A DNA stretch of 64,000 nt. It comes from Caldovatus aquaticus (lineage in GTDB: Bacteria > Pseudomonadota > Alphaproteobacteria > Acetobacterales > Acetobacteraceae). Position numbers and translations under genes: made by a program. The notes below the pieces were generated by a model. That model was not told the origin of the DNA and did not search any database. It saw nothing but the letters and a program-made list of their open reading frames with translations. The stretch is taken from assembly GCF_019458025.1 (NCBI RefSeq), contig NZ_JAHZUY010000004.1, forward strand, positions 1 through 64,000, written 5' to 3'. Each line of letters starts with the position of its first letter. Within the stretch, counting starts at the first letter, position 1. This document shows, piece after piece, positions 19,980-30,041 of the stretch.

Positions 19980-20243
19980 ATGCAGGAGACGCCGCCCGCA
20001 AGCGCGCCACCGCGCGAGCCGCCGGACATCGCCGGGCTCTCCTTCGAGGAGGCACTGGCCGAGCTGGAAGCGATCGTGAAGACGCTGGAATCCGGCCAGG
20101 GCCGGCTCGAGGAGGCGATCGAGGCCTATGAGCGCGGCGCCGCCCTGCGGCGGCACTGCGAACGCAAGCTGGCCGAGGCCGAGCAAAAGGTGCAGGCGAT
20201 CGCCGAAGGTCCCTCAGGCCTGACCCTGCGCGAGGTGGAGTAG
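19980..20243 (+). CDS. xseB: Exodeoxyribonuclease VII small subunit
   Basis: An 87-residue subunit that binds XseA to form the single-strand-specific exonuclease VII. The family core reads SFEEALAELEAIVKTLESGQ followed by a helix with LEEAIEAYERGAALRRHCE, a two-helix coiled coil. The first 20 residues are Pro-rich and unconserved. It is the first gene of the isoprenoid-precursor operon; xseA is not in the window. Confidence 0.93.
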   Translation: MQETPPASAPPREPPDIAGLSFEEALAELEAIVKTLESGQGRLEEAIEAYERGAALRRHCERKLAEAEQKVQAIAEGPSGLTLREVE

Positions 20244-20253
20244 CAAGGGCGCG

Positions 20254-21174
20254 ATGGAGGCCATCCCAGGGGGGGCGGAGCAGGCCGCCCTCCGCGCCGC
20301 GCTGGCCGAGGCGGCGGCGGAGATCGAGCAGGCCCTCGACGCCCTGCTCCCGCCGCCGGAGGGGGCCGAGGCGCGGCTGCTCGAGGCCATGCGCTACGCC
20401 GCGATGGGCGGGGGCAAGCGGCTGCGCGGCTTCCTCGTCCTCGAGGGCGCGCGCCAGTTCGGCGTCGCCCGCGCCTCGGCGCTGCGCGTCGCCGCGGCGA
20501 TCGAGATGGTGCACGCCTACTCGCTGGTGCACGACGACCTGCCGGCGATGGACGACGACGATCTGCGCCGCGGCAAGCCGACCTGCCACAAGGCCTTCGA
20601 CGAGGCCACCGCGATCCTCGCCGGCGATGCCCTGCAGGCCCACGCCTTCACCGTGCTCGCCGAGGAGGACACCCACGCCGACCCGGCGGTGCGCGCCGAG
20701 CTGGTGCGCTGCCTTTCCCGCGCCGCGGGGCCGCGCGGCATGTGCGGCGGCCAGATGCTCGACATGCTGGCGGAGGAGAGCGCCGCCCCGCTCGACGAGG
20801 CGGCGATCGGGCGGCTGCAGCTCCTCAAGACCGGCAAGCTGATCGAGTTCGCCGCCGAGGCCGGCGCGATCCTCGGCAAGGCGCCGGGGCCGCTCCGCCA
20901 CGCCCTCGCCGCCTACGGGCGCGAGCTCGGCGCCGCCTTCCAGATCGCCGACGACCTCCTGGACGCGACCGCCACCGCCGAGGAGACCGGCAAGCGCACC
21001 GGCAAGGACGCCGGCGCCGGCAAGGCGACGCTGGTCGGCCTGCTCGGCCTGGAGCGCGCCCGCGCCCAGGCCGAGCGCCTGGCCGAGCAGGCGCGGCGGC
21101 ATCTGGACGCCCTGGGGGAGCGCGCCGATCTTCTGCGCGCGCTCGCCGCCTACGCCATCCACCGGAGGAACTGA
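20254..21174 (+). CDS. ispA: Farnesyl diphosphate synthase
   Basis: A 306-residue prenyltransferase condensing two isopentenyl diphosphates onto dimethylallyl diphosphate to give C15 farnesyl diphosphate. The first Asp-rich motif is [14 protein letters not shown], the second is [18 protein letters not shown], with [10 protein letters not shown] and the KTGKLI segment also typical. It begins ten bases after xseB and ends four bases before dxs, so the three are one operon feeding quinone, hopanoid, carotenoid and cell-wall lipid carrier synthesis. Confidence 0.95.
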   Translation: MEAIPGGAEQAALRAALAEAAAEIEQALDALLPPPEGAEARLLEAMRYAAMGGGKRLRGFLVLEGARQFGVARASALRVAAAIEMVHAYSLVHDDLPAMDDDDLRRGKPTCHKAFDEATAILAGDALQAHAFTVLAEEDTHADPAVRAELVRCLSRAAGPRGMCGGQMLDMLAEESAAPLDEAAIGRLQLLKTGKLIEFAAEAGAILGKAPGPLRHALAAYGRELGAAFQIADDLLDATATAEETGKRTGKDAGAGKATLVGLLGLERARAQAERLAEQARRHLDALGERADLLRALAAYAIHRRN

Positions 21175-21178
21175 CCGG

Positions 21179-23098
21179 ATGACCCGCCCGGCGACCCCGC
21201 TGCTCGACCGCGTCCGCACCCCCGCCGACCTGCGCAACCTCTCCGCCGCGCAGCTCCGCCAGCTTGCGGACGAGCTCCGGGCCGAGACGATCGACGTCGT
21301 CAGCCAGACCGGCGGGCATCTCGGCGCCTCGCTCGGCGTGGTCGAGCTGACGGTCGCGATCCACGCCGTGTTCGACACGCCGCGCGACCGGCTGATCTGG
21401 GACGTCGGCCACCAGGCCTATCCGCACAAGATCCTCACCGGCCGGCGCGACCGCATCCGCACCCTGCGCCAGGGCGGCGGCCTCTCCGGCTTCACCCGGC
21501 GCAGCGAGAGCGAGTACGACCCCTTCGGCGCGGCGCACTCCTCGACCTCGATCTCGGCCGGCCTCGGCATGGCGGTGGCGCGCGACCTCAAGGGCGAGGA
21601 CCGGCACGTCGTCTGCGTCATCGGCGACGGGGCGATGAGCGCCGGCATGGCCTACGAGGCGATGAACAACGCCGGGGCGATCCGGGCGAAGCTGATCGTC
21701 ATCCTCAACGACAACGACATGTCCATCGCGCCCCCCGTCGGCGCCATGTCGGCCTATCTGTCGCGGCTGATCTCCTCGCGCCCCTTCCTCTCGATGCGCG
21801 ACCTGATGGCGCGCCTCGCCCGCCGCTTCCCGGCGCCGCTCGAGCGCGCGGCCAAGCGCGCGGACGAGTACGCGCGCGGCCTGCTCACCGGGGGGACGCT
21901 GTTCGAGGAGCTCGGCTTCTACTACGTCGGTCCCGTGGACGGGCACGACCTCGACCACCTGCTCCCCGTGCTGCGCAACCTGCGCGAGGCGGACGAGTAC
22001 GGCCCGGTCCTGCTGCACGTCGTGACGCAGAAGGGCAAGGGCTATCCGCCGGCGGAGCAGAGCGCCGACAAGTACCACGGCGTCGCCAAGTTCAACGTCA
22101 TCACCGGCGAGCAGGCCAAGGCCCCGCCCGGCCCGCCGAGCTACACCAAGGTGTTCGCCGACGCCCTGATCGCCGAGGCCGAGGCCGACGAACGCATCGT
22201 CGCCATCACCGCCGCCATGCCCTCCGGCACCGGGCTCGACCTGTTCGCGAAGCGGTTCCCGAAGCGCACCTTCGACGTCGGCATCGCCGAGCAGCACGCC
22301 GTCACCTTCGCCGCCGGCATGGCGACCGAGGGGATGAAGCCCTTCTGCGCCATCTACTCCACCTTCCTCCAGCGCGCCTACGACCAGGTGGTGCACGACG
22401 TGGCGCTGCAGTCGCTGCCGGTGCGCTTCGCGATGGACCGCGCCGGGCTGGTCGGCGCCGACGGCGCGACGCACGCCGGCGCCTACGACATCGCCTATCT
22501 CGGCTGCCTGCCGGGCATGGTGCTGATGGCCGCCGCCGACGAGGCCGAGCTCGCCCACATGGTCGCCACCGCGGCGGCGATCGACGACCGGCCCAGCGCC
22601 TTCCGCTACCCGCGCGGCGAGGGGGTGGGGGTGCCGGTGCCGGCGCGCGGCAGCGTGCTCGAGATCGGCAAGGGCCGCGTGCTGCGCGAGGGCACGGCGA
22701 TCGCGCTGCTCTCCTACGGCGCGCGGCTCGCCGAGTGCCTGAAGGCCGCCGAGGAGCTCGCCGCGCGCGGCCTCTCCTGCACCGTCGCCGACGCCCGCTT
22801 CGCCAAGCCGCTCGATGCCGCGCTGGTCGAGCGCCTGGCGCGCGAGCACGAGGTGCTGATCACGATAGAGGAGGGCGCGATGCTCGGCTTCGGCGCGATC
22901 GTGCTGCAGCACCTCGCGGCGCGGGGGCTGCTAGACCAGGGGCTCAAGATCCGCACCCTCTGCCTGCCCGACCGCTTCATCGACCACGACAGCCCGCGCA
23001 AGCAGTACGACGAGGCCGGGCTGAATGCCCCGCACATCGTCGCCGCGGCGCTCGGCGCGCTCGGGCGGGCCGAGGCGGCGCGGCCGGCACGGGCTTGA
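21179..23098 (+). CDS. dxs: 1-deoxy-D-xylulose-5-phosphate synthase
   Basis: First enzyme of the MEP isoprenoid pathway: ThDP-dependent condensation of pyruvate with glyceraldehyde 3-phosphate. The 639-residue length is standard. The N-terminal domain has [15 protein letters not shown] and the ThDP motif [18 protein letters not shown]; the middle domain has [18 protein letters not shown] with the catalytic Glu; the C-terminal transketolase domain ends in [10 protein letters not shown]. Its stop overlaps a TTG start of tlyA. Confidence 0.97.
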   Translation: MTRPATPLLDRVRTPADLRNLSAAQLRQLADELRAETIDVVSQTGGHLGASLGVVELTVAIHAVFDTPRDRLIWDVGHQAYPHKILTGRRDRIRTLRQGGGLSGFTRRSESEYDPFGAAHSSTSISAGLGMAVARDLKGEDRHVVCVIGDGAMSAGMAYEAMNNAGAIRAKLIVILNDNDMSIAPPVGAMSAYLSRLISSRPFLSMRDLMARLARRFPAPLERAAKRADEYARGLLTGGTLFEELGFYYVGPVDGHDLDHLLPVLRNLREADEYGPVLLHVVTQKGKGYPPAEQSADKYHGVAKFNVITGEQAKAPPGPPSYTKVFADALIAEAEADERIVAITAAMPSGTGLDLFAKRFPKRTFDVGIAEQHAVTFAAGMATEGMKPFCAIYSTFLQRAYDQVVHDVALQSLPVRFAMDRAGLVGADGATHAGAYDIAYLGCLPGMVLMAAADEAELAHMVATAAAIDDRPSAFRYPRGEGVGVPVPARGSVLEIGKGRVLREGTAIALLSYGARLAECLKAAEELAARGLSCTVADARFAKPLDAALVERLAREHEVLITIEEGAMLGFGAIVLQHLAARGLLDQGLKIRTLCLPDRFIDHDSPRKQYDEAGLNAPHIVAAALGALGRAEAARPARA

Positions 23099-23853
23099 GG
23101 GGGCGCAAGCTCCGGGCCGACCAGGCCCTGGTCGCGCGCGGCCTCGCCGAGAGCCGCGCCCGCGCCCAGGCGCTGATCCTCGCCGGCAAGGTGTTCTGCG
23201 GCGGGCGCCGCGTGGAGAAGCCCGGCGAGGCGGTGCGCGAGGACGCCCCGCTCGAGCTGCGCGGGCAGGACCACCCCTGGGTGTCGCGCGGCGGGGTGAA
23301 GCTCGCCCACGCGCTGGCGCATTTCGGCCTGTCGCCGGAGGGCCGGGTCTGCCTCGACATCGGCGCCTCCACCGGCGGCTTCACCGACGTGCTGCTGCGC
23401 CACGGGGCGGCGCGGGTCTATGCGGTGGATGTCGGCCACGGCCAGCTCGCCTGGTCGCTGCGCAACGATCCGCGGGTGGTGGTGCTGGAGCGCACCAACG
23501 CCCGCCACCTCACCGCGGCCGAGGTGCCCGAGCCGGTCGGCGCGCTGGTCTGCGATGCGAGCTTCATCGGCCTGCGCACGATCCTGCCCGCGCCGCTCGC
23601 CCTGTGCGCCCCCGGCGCCTGGGCGGTGGCGCTGATCAAGCCGCAGTTCGAGGCCGGGCCGGAGGCGGTGGGCAAGGGCGGCGTGGTGCGCGACCCGGCG
23701 GTGCATGCGGCCGTCTGCGCCGCGATCGAGGCCTGGTGGTCCGGCCTGCCGGGATGGCGTGTGCTCGGCATCACCCCCAGCCCGATCCTGGGGCCGGAGG
23801 GGAACCGCGAATTCCTCATCGCCGCGCGCCGTGCGGGCGAGGAAGGGCAGTAG
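23095..23853 (+). CDS. tlyA: TlyA-family RNA 2'-O-methyltransferase (S4 domain)
   Basis: A 252-residue protein with an N-terminal S4 RNA-binding domain (residues 1-65, [20 protein letters not shown]) and an FtsJ/RrmJ-like methyltransferase domain. SAM binding is shown by [16 protein letters not shown]; the catalytic K-D-K-E type residues fall in [25 protein letters not shown] and GNREFL. TlyA methylates ribosomal RNA; older annotations call it hemolysin. The only start that preserves the S4 domain is TTG at 23095, overlapping the dxs stop as TTGA. Same position after dxs as in many alphaproteobacteria. Confidence 0.9.
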   Translation: MRGRKLRADQALVARGLAESRARAQALILAGKVFCGGRRVEKPGEAVREDAPLELRGQDHPWVSRGGVKLAHALAHFGLSPEGRVCLDIGASTGGFTDVLLRHGAARVYAVDVGHGQLAWSLRNDPRVVVLERTNARHLTAAEVPEPVGALVCDASFIGLRTILPAPLALCAPGAWAVALIKPQFEAGPEAVGKGGVVRDPAVHAAVCAAIEAWWSGLPGWRVLGITPSPILGPEGNREFLIAARRAGEEGQ

Positions 23854-23860
23854 GGACGGG

Positions 23861-23879
23861 CCGCCCCGCGCGGGGGCGG
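23861..23879. terminator. Hairpin between converging tlyA and small gene
   Basis: CCGCCCC (23861-23867) pairs with GGGGCGG (23873-23879) over seven base pairs with a short loop, eight bases after the tlyA stop; CTTT follows at some distance. Probable end of the dxs operon. Confidence 0.45.
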
Positions 23880-23904
23880 TCGCGCCTTTGCGCCTGCGCC
23901 CGCG

Positions 23905-24105
23905 CTACCGCTGCGCCAGGCCCTGCGCCGCGGCGCGCGCCAGCGCCGGCCGCGGCGCCGAAGCCGCCATCGGCCGCAGCCGGAGCTCGTGCGCGCTCAG
24001 CTCCGCCAGCAGCGCCCAGATGCGGTGCGGGTCCAGTTGCACATCCGGGTCGTTCAGCAGTCGGTCGAGCTCGGCGAGCTTGCTCTCGAACTCCAGATCG
24101 GTCAT
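23905..24105 (-). CDS. Small protein of unknown function (66 aa)
   Basis: I do not recognise this gene. The product begins MTDLEFESKLAELDRLLNDP and is amphipathic-helical over residues 3-45, ending in an Ala/Pro/Arg-rich tail. Support for reality: GAGGA is properly placed before the ATG, acidic and hydrophobic residues alternate with helix periodicity, and the codon pattern is normal. It lies 236 bases from the next upstream gene and converges on tlyA. It may be a small regulatory or RNA-associated protein; no function can be claimed. Confidence 0.6.
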   Translation of the reverse strand: MTDLEFESKLAELDRLLNDPDVQLDPHRIWALLAELSAHELRLRPMAASAPRPALARAAAQGLAQR

Positions 24106-24341
24106 CGGAGATCCTCGGAACGGTGCCGCACTGGTGCGCCGCGCTGCACAATTCTCCGGGGAAACGTGGCGAAAAGCCGCCGGTTGCGTGGCGCGTCCGG
24201 TTGCATGGCGGGGCCGGAACGGTCCGGACGACGGGCCCGAGAACCGTTTCCGCTCGGCCGCGCGCGCGGCCACGGCTCCGGCCTGGTGCCTGTCGAGCGG
24301 ATTCTCGCTTCCGGCTGTTTCTCGCCGTCCGCGAGCCGGCC

Positions 24342-25580
24342 CTAGGCGGGGGGCTGGATCGCCTCGGCCAGCACCGGATGCCGCGCCGCCGGGTGCGCCG
24401 GGTTGCGGAAGCGCAGCTCCCCTTCCGGAACCGCATCCGGCGGCGGGAGCCCGAGGAGCTCCATGCGCGAGCAGCAGGTCACCGCCGCCACCGTCCGCGC
24501 CGCCGCGGTGGTGAGGAAGCGGCGGGCCGCGCCCTCCAGCTCCAGGCTTTCCCGCAGCGCGCGCCATTCCGCGCGGTCCACGTCCTCGACCAGGACGGCG
24601 AGGATGCCGGGCAGCCCTCGCCCCGCCTCGCCGAGCCGCGTCTCCGCCGCTTGCGCGAGGCGGTGGCGGAAGGCCTCGGCGATGGCGTCCTCGCGCCCGG
24701 CCCGCGCCGCCATGACGAAGACGCTGCCGCCCGCGCGGTCGGTGGTGACGGCGAGATGCGCCTCGGGGCCGAACTGCTCGCGCAGCCGTTCCGGCAGCAG
24801 CCGGCCCTGGCCCGCCGCCTGGGCCCCGGCCAGCACCAGCGGATCGAGCTTGAGCACCGCGTCGGCGCTGGAATCCTGCCGGCGCTGCGCCGCCAGCAGC
24901 CGGCTGATGCGCCGGTGCAGCTCGGCCAACCGGCCCGGACCGGCGAGGCCCTCCGGCAAGGTCATCTTCAGCACGTAGCGGCCGGGATGCGCCGCGAGCC
25001 AGGTCTGGAGCTCCGGATGGACGCGGTCCACCAGCGCGTACCAGTCGCCGCGATGCAGCGAGCGGCCCTCCTCAGCGGAGAAGGTCTCGCAGGCCACGAC
25101 CGCCTCGGCTTCGCCCCGGCGGATCAGCAGGTCGAAAGGGGCGCCCTCGGCGAGGCCGGGAAATTCCACCGCGAAGCCGCGGGCACGATACACGGCGGCG
25201 CTGCGCAGCAGGTGGAACACGGGGACCAGCGTCGCCTCGCCCTCGAGTCCCGCGGCGAGGCGCTCGCGCAGCCGCGCGCGACCGCGCGGCGGCAGGGCGT
25301 TGGCGAGGTGCACGGCCTCGGCGGCGAAGGCGAGCAGCCGGCGCTCGCCCCGACCGGCCCGGGCGAAGGCGTCGGGGTCGCCGAGCCGCGCCAGGGCCAG
25401 TTCGAGCGCATGGCGGCGCTGCGCCGCGCGGCCGCGCCAGAGGCTTCCAGGGGAGGAGCGGGCGCGGCGGCCGAGTTCCGAGAGGCGGGCGTCCCAGCGC
25501 CTCCTACCCGCCAGCGCGGCGAAGGCCGGCAGCGCGGCCGGATCGGCGCCCGGTTCGGCGAGGGGCATGGCTCGGCTCAT
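24342..25580 (-). CDS. Conserved-looking protein of unknown function (412 aa)
   Basis: I do not recognise this protein. It is soluble and rich in Arg, Ala and Leu. Residues 20-115 look helical and basic (many RR pairs). Around 135-170 the pattern of a beta strand ending in Asp (EGAPFDLLI, Asp150) and a second ending in Glu (AVVACET, Glu165) resembles the core of PD-(D/E)XK nucleases, but the Lys is replaced, so catalysis is doubtful. A later region (250-345) has helix-strand alternation, then VTCCSRMELLG and a Pro-rich tail. Two ATGs (25580, 25568) are possible and neither has an ideal Shine-Dalgarno. No operon partner. Confidence 0.6.
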   Translation of the reverse strand: MSRAMPLAEPGADPAALPAFAALAGRRRWDARLSELGRRARSSPGSLWRGRAAQRRHALELALARLGDPDAFARAGRGERRLLAFAAEAVHLANALPPRGRARLRERLAAGLEGEATLVPVFHLLRSAAVYRARGFAVEFPGLAEGAPFDLLIRRGEAEAVVACETFSAEEGRSLHRGDWYALVDRVHPELQTWLAAHPGRYVLKMTLPEGLAGPGRLAELHRRISRLLAAQRRQDSSADAVLKLDPLVLAGAQAAGQGRLLPERLREQFGPEAHLAVTTDRAGGSVFVMAARAGREDAIAEAFRHRLAQAAETRLGEAGRGLPGILAVLVEDVDRAEWRALRESLELEGAARRFLTTAAARTVAAVTCCSRMELLGLPPPDAVPEGELRFRNPAHPAARHPVLAEAIQPPA

Positions 25581-25704
25581 CCTGATGTTCTTGTTGCCGC
25601 CTGCCTAAGCCGGCCCGGAGGGGGCAAGTCAAGAACCAAGCCTGCCCGCTGTTCCCTCCTCTCCCGGCTGCGGCCGGTTCCGGCGGCCCGGGCGGCCGCC
25701 CGTC

Positions 25705-26811
25705 TCAGGCGCGCGGCAGCCTCGCCTCGGTCGGTGCGTCCGGGTTCTGCGCCCGGTGCCGCAGCAGGTGGTCGGCGAGGACGCAGGCGAGCATCGCCTC
25801 GCCCACCGGCACGGCGCGGATGCCCACGCAGGGGTCGTGCCGGCCCTTGGTCGCGACCTCGACCTCCTGCCCGAACCGGTCCACCGCGCGCCGCGGCGTC
25901 AGGATCGAGGAGGTGGGCTTGACCGCGAACCGCACGACGATCGGCTGGCCGGTGGAGATGCCGCCGAGGATGCCGCCCGCCCGGTTGGAGAGGAAGCGCA
26001 CCCGCCCGTCCGGGTCCATGCGCATCTCGTCGGCGTTCTCCTCGCCGCTGAGGGCGGCCGCGGCGAAGCCGTCGCCGATCTCCACCCCCTTGACGGCGTT
26101 GATGGACATCAGGGCGGCGGCGATCTCGGCGTCGAGCTTGCCGTAGAGCGGCGCGCCGAGGCCGGGGGGCACGCCCTCGGCCACCACCTCGACCACGGCG
26201 CCGAGCGAGGAGCCGGCCTTGCGCGCGGCGAGCAGCCGCTCCTCCCAGCGCGCGGCGGCGGCGCGGTCGGGGCAGAAGAAGGCGTTCTCCTCGACCGCGG
26301 CCCAGTCCCAGTTGGCGCGGTCCACCGCATCGCCGCCCATCGCGACCAGGGCGCCGCGGATGACGACGCCCGCGCCCAGCACCTTGCGCGCGATGGCGCC
26401 GGCGGCGACGCGCACCGCCGTCTCGCGCGCCGAGGCGCGGCCGCCGCCGCGCCAGTCGCGGATGCCGTATTTGAGATGGTAGGTTAGATCGGCGTGCCCG
26501 GGGCGGAAGCGGTCCTTGATCTCGCCGTAGTCGCGCGAGCGCTGGTCCTGGTTCTCGATCAGGAAGGCGATGGGCGTGCCGGTGGTGAGGCCCTCGAACA
26601 CGCCGGAGAGGAGGCGGACCTGGTCCGGCTCCTGGCGCTGGGTGACGAATCGCGACTGGCCGGGGCGGCGGCGGTCGAGGAAGGGCTGGATGTCGGCCTC
26701 GGCGAGCGGGAGGCGCGGCGGGCAGCCGTCCACCACGCCGCCGATCGCCGGCCCGTGGCTCTCGCCCCAGGTGGTGACGCGGAACAGGTGGCCGAAGGTG
26801 TTGTGGGACAT
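25705..26811 (-). CDS. aroC: Chorismate synthase
   Basis: Last step of the shikimate pathway: 5-enolpyruvylshikimate-3-phosphate to chorismate with reduced FMN. The 368-residue protein shows signature 1, [17 protein letters not shown], signature 2, with [20 protein letters not shown] and SARETA, and signature 3 near [18 protein letters not shown]. It follows fabI 61 bases downstream on the same strand, the usual pdxH/fabI/aroC neighbourhood of alphaproteobacteria. Confidence 0.97.
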   Translation of the reverse strand: MSHNTFGHLFRVTTWGESHGPAIGGVVDGCPPRLPLAEADIQPFLDRRRPGQSRFVTQRQEPDQVRLLSGVFEGLTTGTPIAFLIENQDQRSRDYGEIKDRFRPGHADLTYHLKYGIRDWRGGGRASARETAVRVAAGAIARKVLGAGVVIRGALVAMGGDAVDRANWDWAAVEENAFFCPDRAAAARWEERLLAARKAGSSLGAVVEVVAEGVPPGLGAPLYGKLDAEIAAALMSINAVKGVEIGDGFAAAALSGEENADEMRMDPDGRVRFLSNRAGGILGGISTGQPIVVRFAVKPTSSILTPRRAVDRFGQEVEVATKGRHDPCVGIRAVPVGEAMLACVLADHLLRHRAQNPDAPTEARLPRA

Positions 26812-26872
26812 GGGCTGGAAGCCTCCGCCCGCCGCGGGCCGTCGCGGGTCCGCCTGCCCGGGCGGGAGCGCG

Positions 26873-27718
26873 TCAGTCCTTCACCACCGTGATGTCCGGC
26901 GCGTCCACCGCCTTCATCCCGACCACGTGATAGCCGCAGTCCACGTGGTGCACCTCGCCCGTCACGCCCGAGGCGAGGTCGGAGAGCAGGTACATCCCCG
27001 CGCCGCCCACCTCCTCGATCGTCACGTTGCGCTTGAGCGGCGCGTTGTACTGGTTCCACTTCAGGATGTAGCGGAAGTCGCCGATCCCGCTCGCCGCCAG
27101 CGTCCTGATCGGGCCGGCGCTGATCGCGTTCACCCGGATCCCCCGCGCCCCGAGGTCCGCCGCGAGGTACCGCACGGAGGCCTCGAGCGCCGCCTTCGCC
27201 ACGCCCATGACGTTGTAGTGCGGCATCACCCGCTCGGCGCCGAGATAGGTCAGCGTCAGCAGCGAGCCGCCGTTCGGCATCAGCGCCGCCGCGCGGCGGC
27301 AGAGCGCGGTGAAGGAGTAGCAGGAGATGTCGAGGGTGCGCAGGAAGTTCTCCCGCGTCGTGTCCACGTAGTGGCCCTTGAGCTGGTCCTTGTCCGACCA
27401 GGCGATGGCATGGACCAGGAAATCGAGCGCGCCCCACTCCCCGGCCAGCCGCTCGAACACCGCGTCCACGCTCGGGTCGTCGGTCACGTCGCAGGGCAGC
27501 ACCAGGCGGGAGCCGACGCTCTCGGCGAGCGGGCGCACGCGCTTCTCCAGCGCCTCGCCCTGGTAGGTGAAGGCGATCTCCGCCCCCTGCGCGGCGCAGG
27601 CCCGGGCGATGCCCCAGGCGATCGAGCGGTCGTTCGCCACGCCCATGATGAGGCCGCGCTTGCCCGCCATCAGCGTTCCGGTGGCAACGGCGGACGTGAC
27701 AGGCGTGACGTCGGGCAT
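26873..27718 (-). CDS. fabI: Enoyl-[acyl-carrier-protein] reductase (NADH)
   Basis: Reduces the enoyl-ACP double bond in fatty-acid elongation; an SDR-type enzyme. The variant cofactor motif [17 protein letters not shown] and the active site Tyr-x6-Lys in [12 protein letters not shown] are clear, as is the [15 protein letters not shown] segment. With the ATG at 27718 the protein has 281 residues; a second ATG at 27670 ([10 protein letters not shown]) would give 265, nearer the E. coli length of 262, and remains possible. It is divergent from pdxH over 122 bases and followed by aroC. Confidence 0.95.
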   Translation of the reverse strand: MPDVTPVTSAVATGTLMAGKRGLIMGVANDRSIAWGIARACAAQGAEIAFTYQGEALEKRVRPLAESVGSRLVLPCDVTDDPSVDAVFERLAGEWGALDFLVHAIAWSDKDQLKGHYVDTTRENFLRTLDISCYSFTALCRRAAALMPNGGSLLTLTYLGAERVMPHYNVMGVAKAALEASVRYLAADLGARGIRVNAISAGPIRTLAASGIGDFRYILKWNQYNAPLKRNVTIEEVGGAGMYLLSDLASGVTGEVHHVDCGYHVVGMKAVDAPDITVVKD

Positions 27719-27840
27719 CGGATCGAGACCGGATGGATGGTTGGTTGCGGGGGCCGGGCCGTGGTGGCACACCCCCGCTGCCCGGGCAAGAGGGCCGCCG
27801 CCCCGCCGCCGGGCCCCAAGCCGCCACGAGGCCGCCGAGG

Positions 27841-28452
27841 ATGTGCGCCGCCCCTACCAGCCAGACCGCCGCCGAGGACCCGATCGCGCTGTTCGAGTCC
27901 TGGCTCGCCGAGGCGCGCCGGAGCGAGCCGGCCGAGGCGGAGGCGGTCTGCCTCGCCACCGCCACGCCGGAGGGGCGGCCCTCGGCGCGCATGGTACTGC
28001 TCAAGGGCGTGGATGCGCGCGGCTTCGTCTTCTACACCAACCTCGAGAGCCGCAAGGGGAGCGAGCTTGCCGCCAACCCGCGCGCCGCGCTCTGCTTCCA
28101 CTGGAAGTCGCTGGAGCGCAGCGTGCGCGTCGAGGGGCCGGTGGAGCGCGTCTCCGACGCCGAGGCCGACGCCTATTTCGCCTCGCGCCCGCGTCCCTCG
28201 CGCATCGGCGCCTGGGCCAGCGCGCAGTCCCGCCCGCTCGAGGGGCGCTGGGCGCTGGAGAAGCGCGTCGCCGAGTACGCGCTGCGCTTCGGCCTCGGCG
28301 AGATCCCCCGCCCGCCCTTCTGGTCCGGCTTCCGCGTCCTGCCCGAGCGGATCGAGTTCTGGCGCGGCATGCCCTTCCGCCTGCACGAGCGCCGCGTGTT
28401 CCACCGCGACGCGGCGGGAGAGGGCTGGCGGGAGGAGATGCTCTACCCGTGA
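27841..28452 (+). CDS. pdxH: Pyridoxamine 5'-phosphate oxidase
   Basis: FMN enzyme that makes pyridoxal 5'-phosphate, the last step of vitamin B6 synthesis and salvage. The 203-residue protein has [20 protein letters not shown] (FMN and substrate binding), [37 protein letters not shown], and the C-terminal signature [15 protein letters not shown] with RLHERRVF. The stop overlaps the GTG of the next gene by four bases. Confidence 0.96.
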   Translation: MCAAPTSQTAAEDPIALFESWLAEARRSEPAEAEAVCLATATPEGRPSARMVLLKGVDARGFVFYTNLESRKGSELAANPRAALCFHWKSLERSVRVEGPVERVSDAEADAYFASRPRPSRIGAWASAQSRPLEGRWALEKRVAEYALRFGLGEIPRPPFWSGFRVLPERIEFWRGMPFRLHERRVFHRDAAGEGWREEMLYP

Positions 28453-29966
28453 CCATCCCGCCCTCCCAGGCCGAAGCGGCGGCGCTGCTCGCGCGGCTCA
28501 CGGGGGCGGCGCCGATCGAGACCCACATTTCCGCCGTCTTCGTCGGCCGTGACGAGGCGTTCAAGCTCAAGAAGGCGGTCGCGCTCGGCTTCCTCGACTT
28601 CACCTCGCTCGCCGCGCGCGAGCGCTTCTGCCGGCGCGAGCTCGCGCTGAACCGCCGCTTCGCGCCCGGGATCTACCGCGAGGTCCTGCCGCTCACCCGC
28701 GGCCCGGACGGCGCGCTCCGCCTCGGCGGCGAGGCGGGCGCGGCAGTGGAGTGGGTGGTGCGCATGGCACGCATCCCGGACGACGCCTTCCTCGACCGCA
28801 TCGCCGCGCGCGGCGGCCTGACGCCGGCGCTGCTCGACGCCCTCGCCGACGCGGTGGCGGCCATGCACGAGGCGGCGGAGCGCGTCGCGGAGCCCGATGC
28901 GCCGGCGGCGATGCGCCAGGTCCTGGAGGGCAACCGCGCCGCGGCGCTCGCCGCCGGCCTGCCCGCGCCGCGCGTCGAGGCGTGGGCGGCGGCCGCCGGA
29001 GCGGCGCTGCAGCGCCTCGCCCCGGCGCTGGCGGCACGGGCGGCGGAGGGGCGGGTGCGCCGCTGCCACGGCGATCTGCATCTCGGCAATCTCTGCCTGT
29101 GGGACGGGCGGCCGACGCCCTTCGATGCGCTGGAATTCGACGAATCCCTCGCGCGGATCGACGTCGGCTACGACCTCGCCTTCCTCCTGATGGACCTCGA
29201 GGCGCGGGCGGTGGCGGGGGCGGAGCAGGCGGAGGAGGAGCGCCGCGGCCTCGGCGGGCGCGCGGCGGCGAACCGGGTGCTGAACCGGCTGCTCGCCCGC
29301 ACCGGGGACTACGGGCTGCTCGCCCCGCTGCCACTCTGGCTGTCGCTCAGGGCGATGATCCGCGCCCATGTCGAGGCGGCGCGCGGCGGCGCCGATGCCG
29401 CCTCCTACCTCGCCATGGCCGAGGGCTATCTGCGCCCGGCCGCGGCGCGCCTCGTCGCCATCGGCGGGCTGCAGGGCACCGGCAAGAGCCGGCTCGCCCG
29501 GGCGCTGGCCCCCGCGCTCGGTCCGGCCCCCGGCGCCGTGATCCTGCGCACGGACGAGATCCGCAAGCGCCGCTTCGGCGTGCCCCCGGAGCAGCGCCTG
29601 CCGCCCGCGGCCTATGCCGAGACGGTGAGCGCCGCGGTGCACGCCGAACTCTTCGCCACGGCCGAGCGGATCGCCCGCGCGGGACACGCGGTGATCGCCG
29701 ACGCCGTGTTCCTCGACCCCGACAACCGGGCGGGCATCGAGGCTGCCGCCCGTGCCGCCGGCGTGCCCTTCGACGGCTTCTGGCTCGAGGCGCCGCTCGA
29801 GATCCTGCGCCGGCGCATCGGGGCGCGGCACCACGACGCCTCCGACGCCACGGCGGCGGTGCTGGAACGCGCGGCGCGGACCGATCCCGGCCCGATCGCG
29901 TGGCGCCGGACGGACGCCTCCGGCGATCCGCTGCCGGCGGTGCGCGCCGCCCTGGGCCTGCATTGA
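28449..29966 (+). CDS. Phosphotransferase-fold / P-loop kinase fusion protein
   Basis: A 505-residue two-domain protein. Residues 1-330 resemble aminoglycoside-phosphotransferase-fold kinases, with the Brenner motif [10 protein letters not shown] and [20 protein letters not shown] for metal binding. Residues 335-505 are a zeta-toxin/gluconate-kinase-like P-loop kinase, with Walker [38 protein letters not shown] and an Arg-rich lid RRRIGAR. This fusion is a known, widely distributed family of unknown substrate; genuine aminoglycoside resistance is not implied. The GTG start at 28449 is coupled to the pdxH stop. Confidence 0.85.
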   Translation: MTIPPSQAEAAALLARLTGAAPIETHISAVFVGRDEAFKLKKAVALGFLDFTSLAARERFCRRELALNRRFAPGIYREVLPLTRGPDGALRLGGEAGAAVEWVVRMARIPDDAFLDRIAARGGLTPALLDALADAVAAMHEAAERVAEPDAPAAMRQVLEGNRAAALAAGLPAPRVEAWAAAAGAALQRLAPALAARAAEGRVRRCHGDLHLGNLCLWDGRPTPFDALEFDESLARIDVGYDLAFLLMDLEARAVAGAEQAEEERRGLGGRAAANRVLNRLLARTGDYGLLAPLPLWLSLRAMIRAHVEAARGGADAASYLAMAEGYLRPAAARLVAIGGLQGTGKSRLARALAPALGPAPGAVILRTDEIRKRRFGVPPEQRLPPAAYAETVSAAVHAELFATAERIARAGHAVIADAVFLDPDNRAGIEAAARAAGVPFDGFWLEAPLEILRRRIGARHHDASDATAAVLERAARTDPGPIAWRRTDASGDPLPAVRAALGLH

Positions 29967-30041
29967 TTTCGCGTCCGCTCCGGAAGCTGTGCTAGAACTC
30001 GCGGCCTGGGAGACGAAGCACGGACCGGAGGAGCCGCGGCC

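Noticed and set aside
28449-29966. Aminoglycoside resistance gene
   Set aside because: The phosphotransferase fold is shared by many small-molecule kinases, and this domain is fused to a P-loop kinase in a family not known for resistance.
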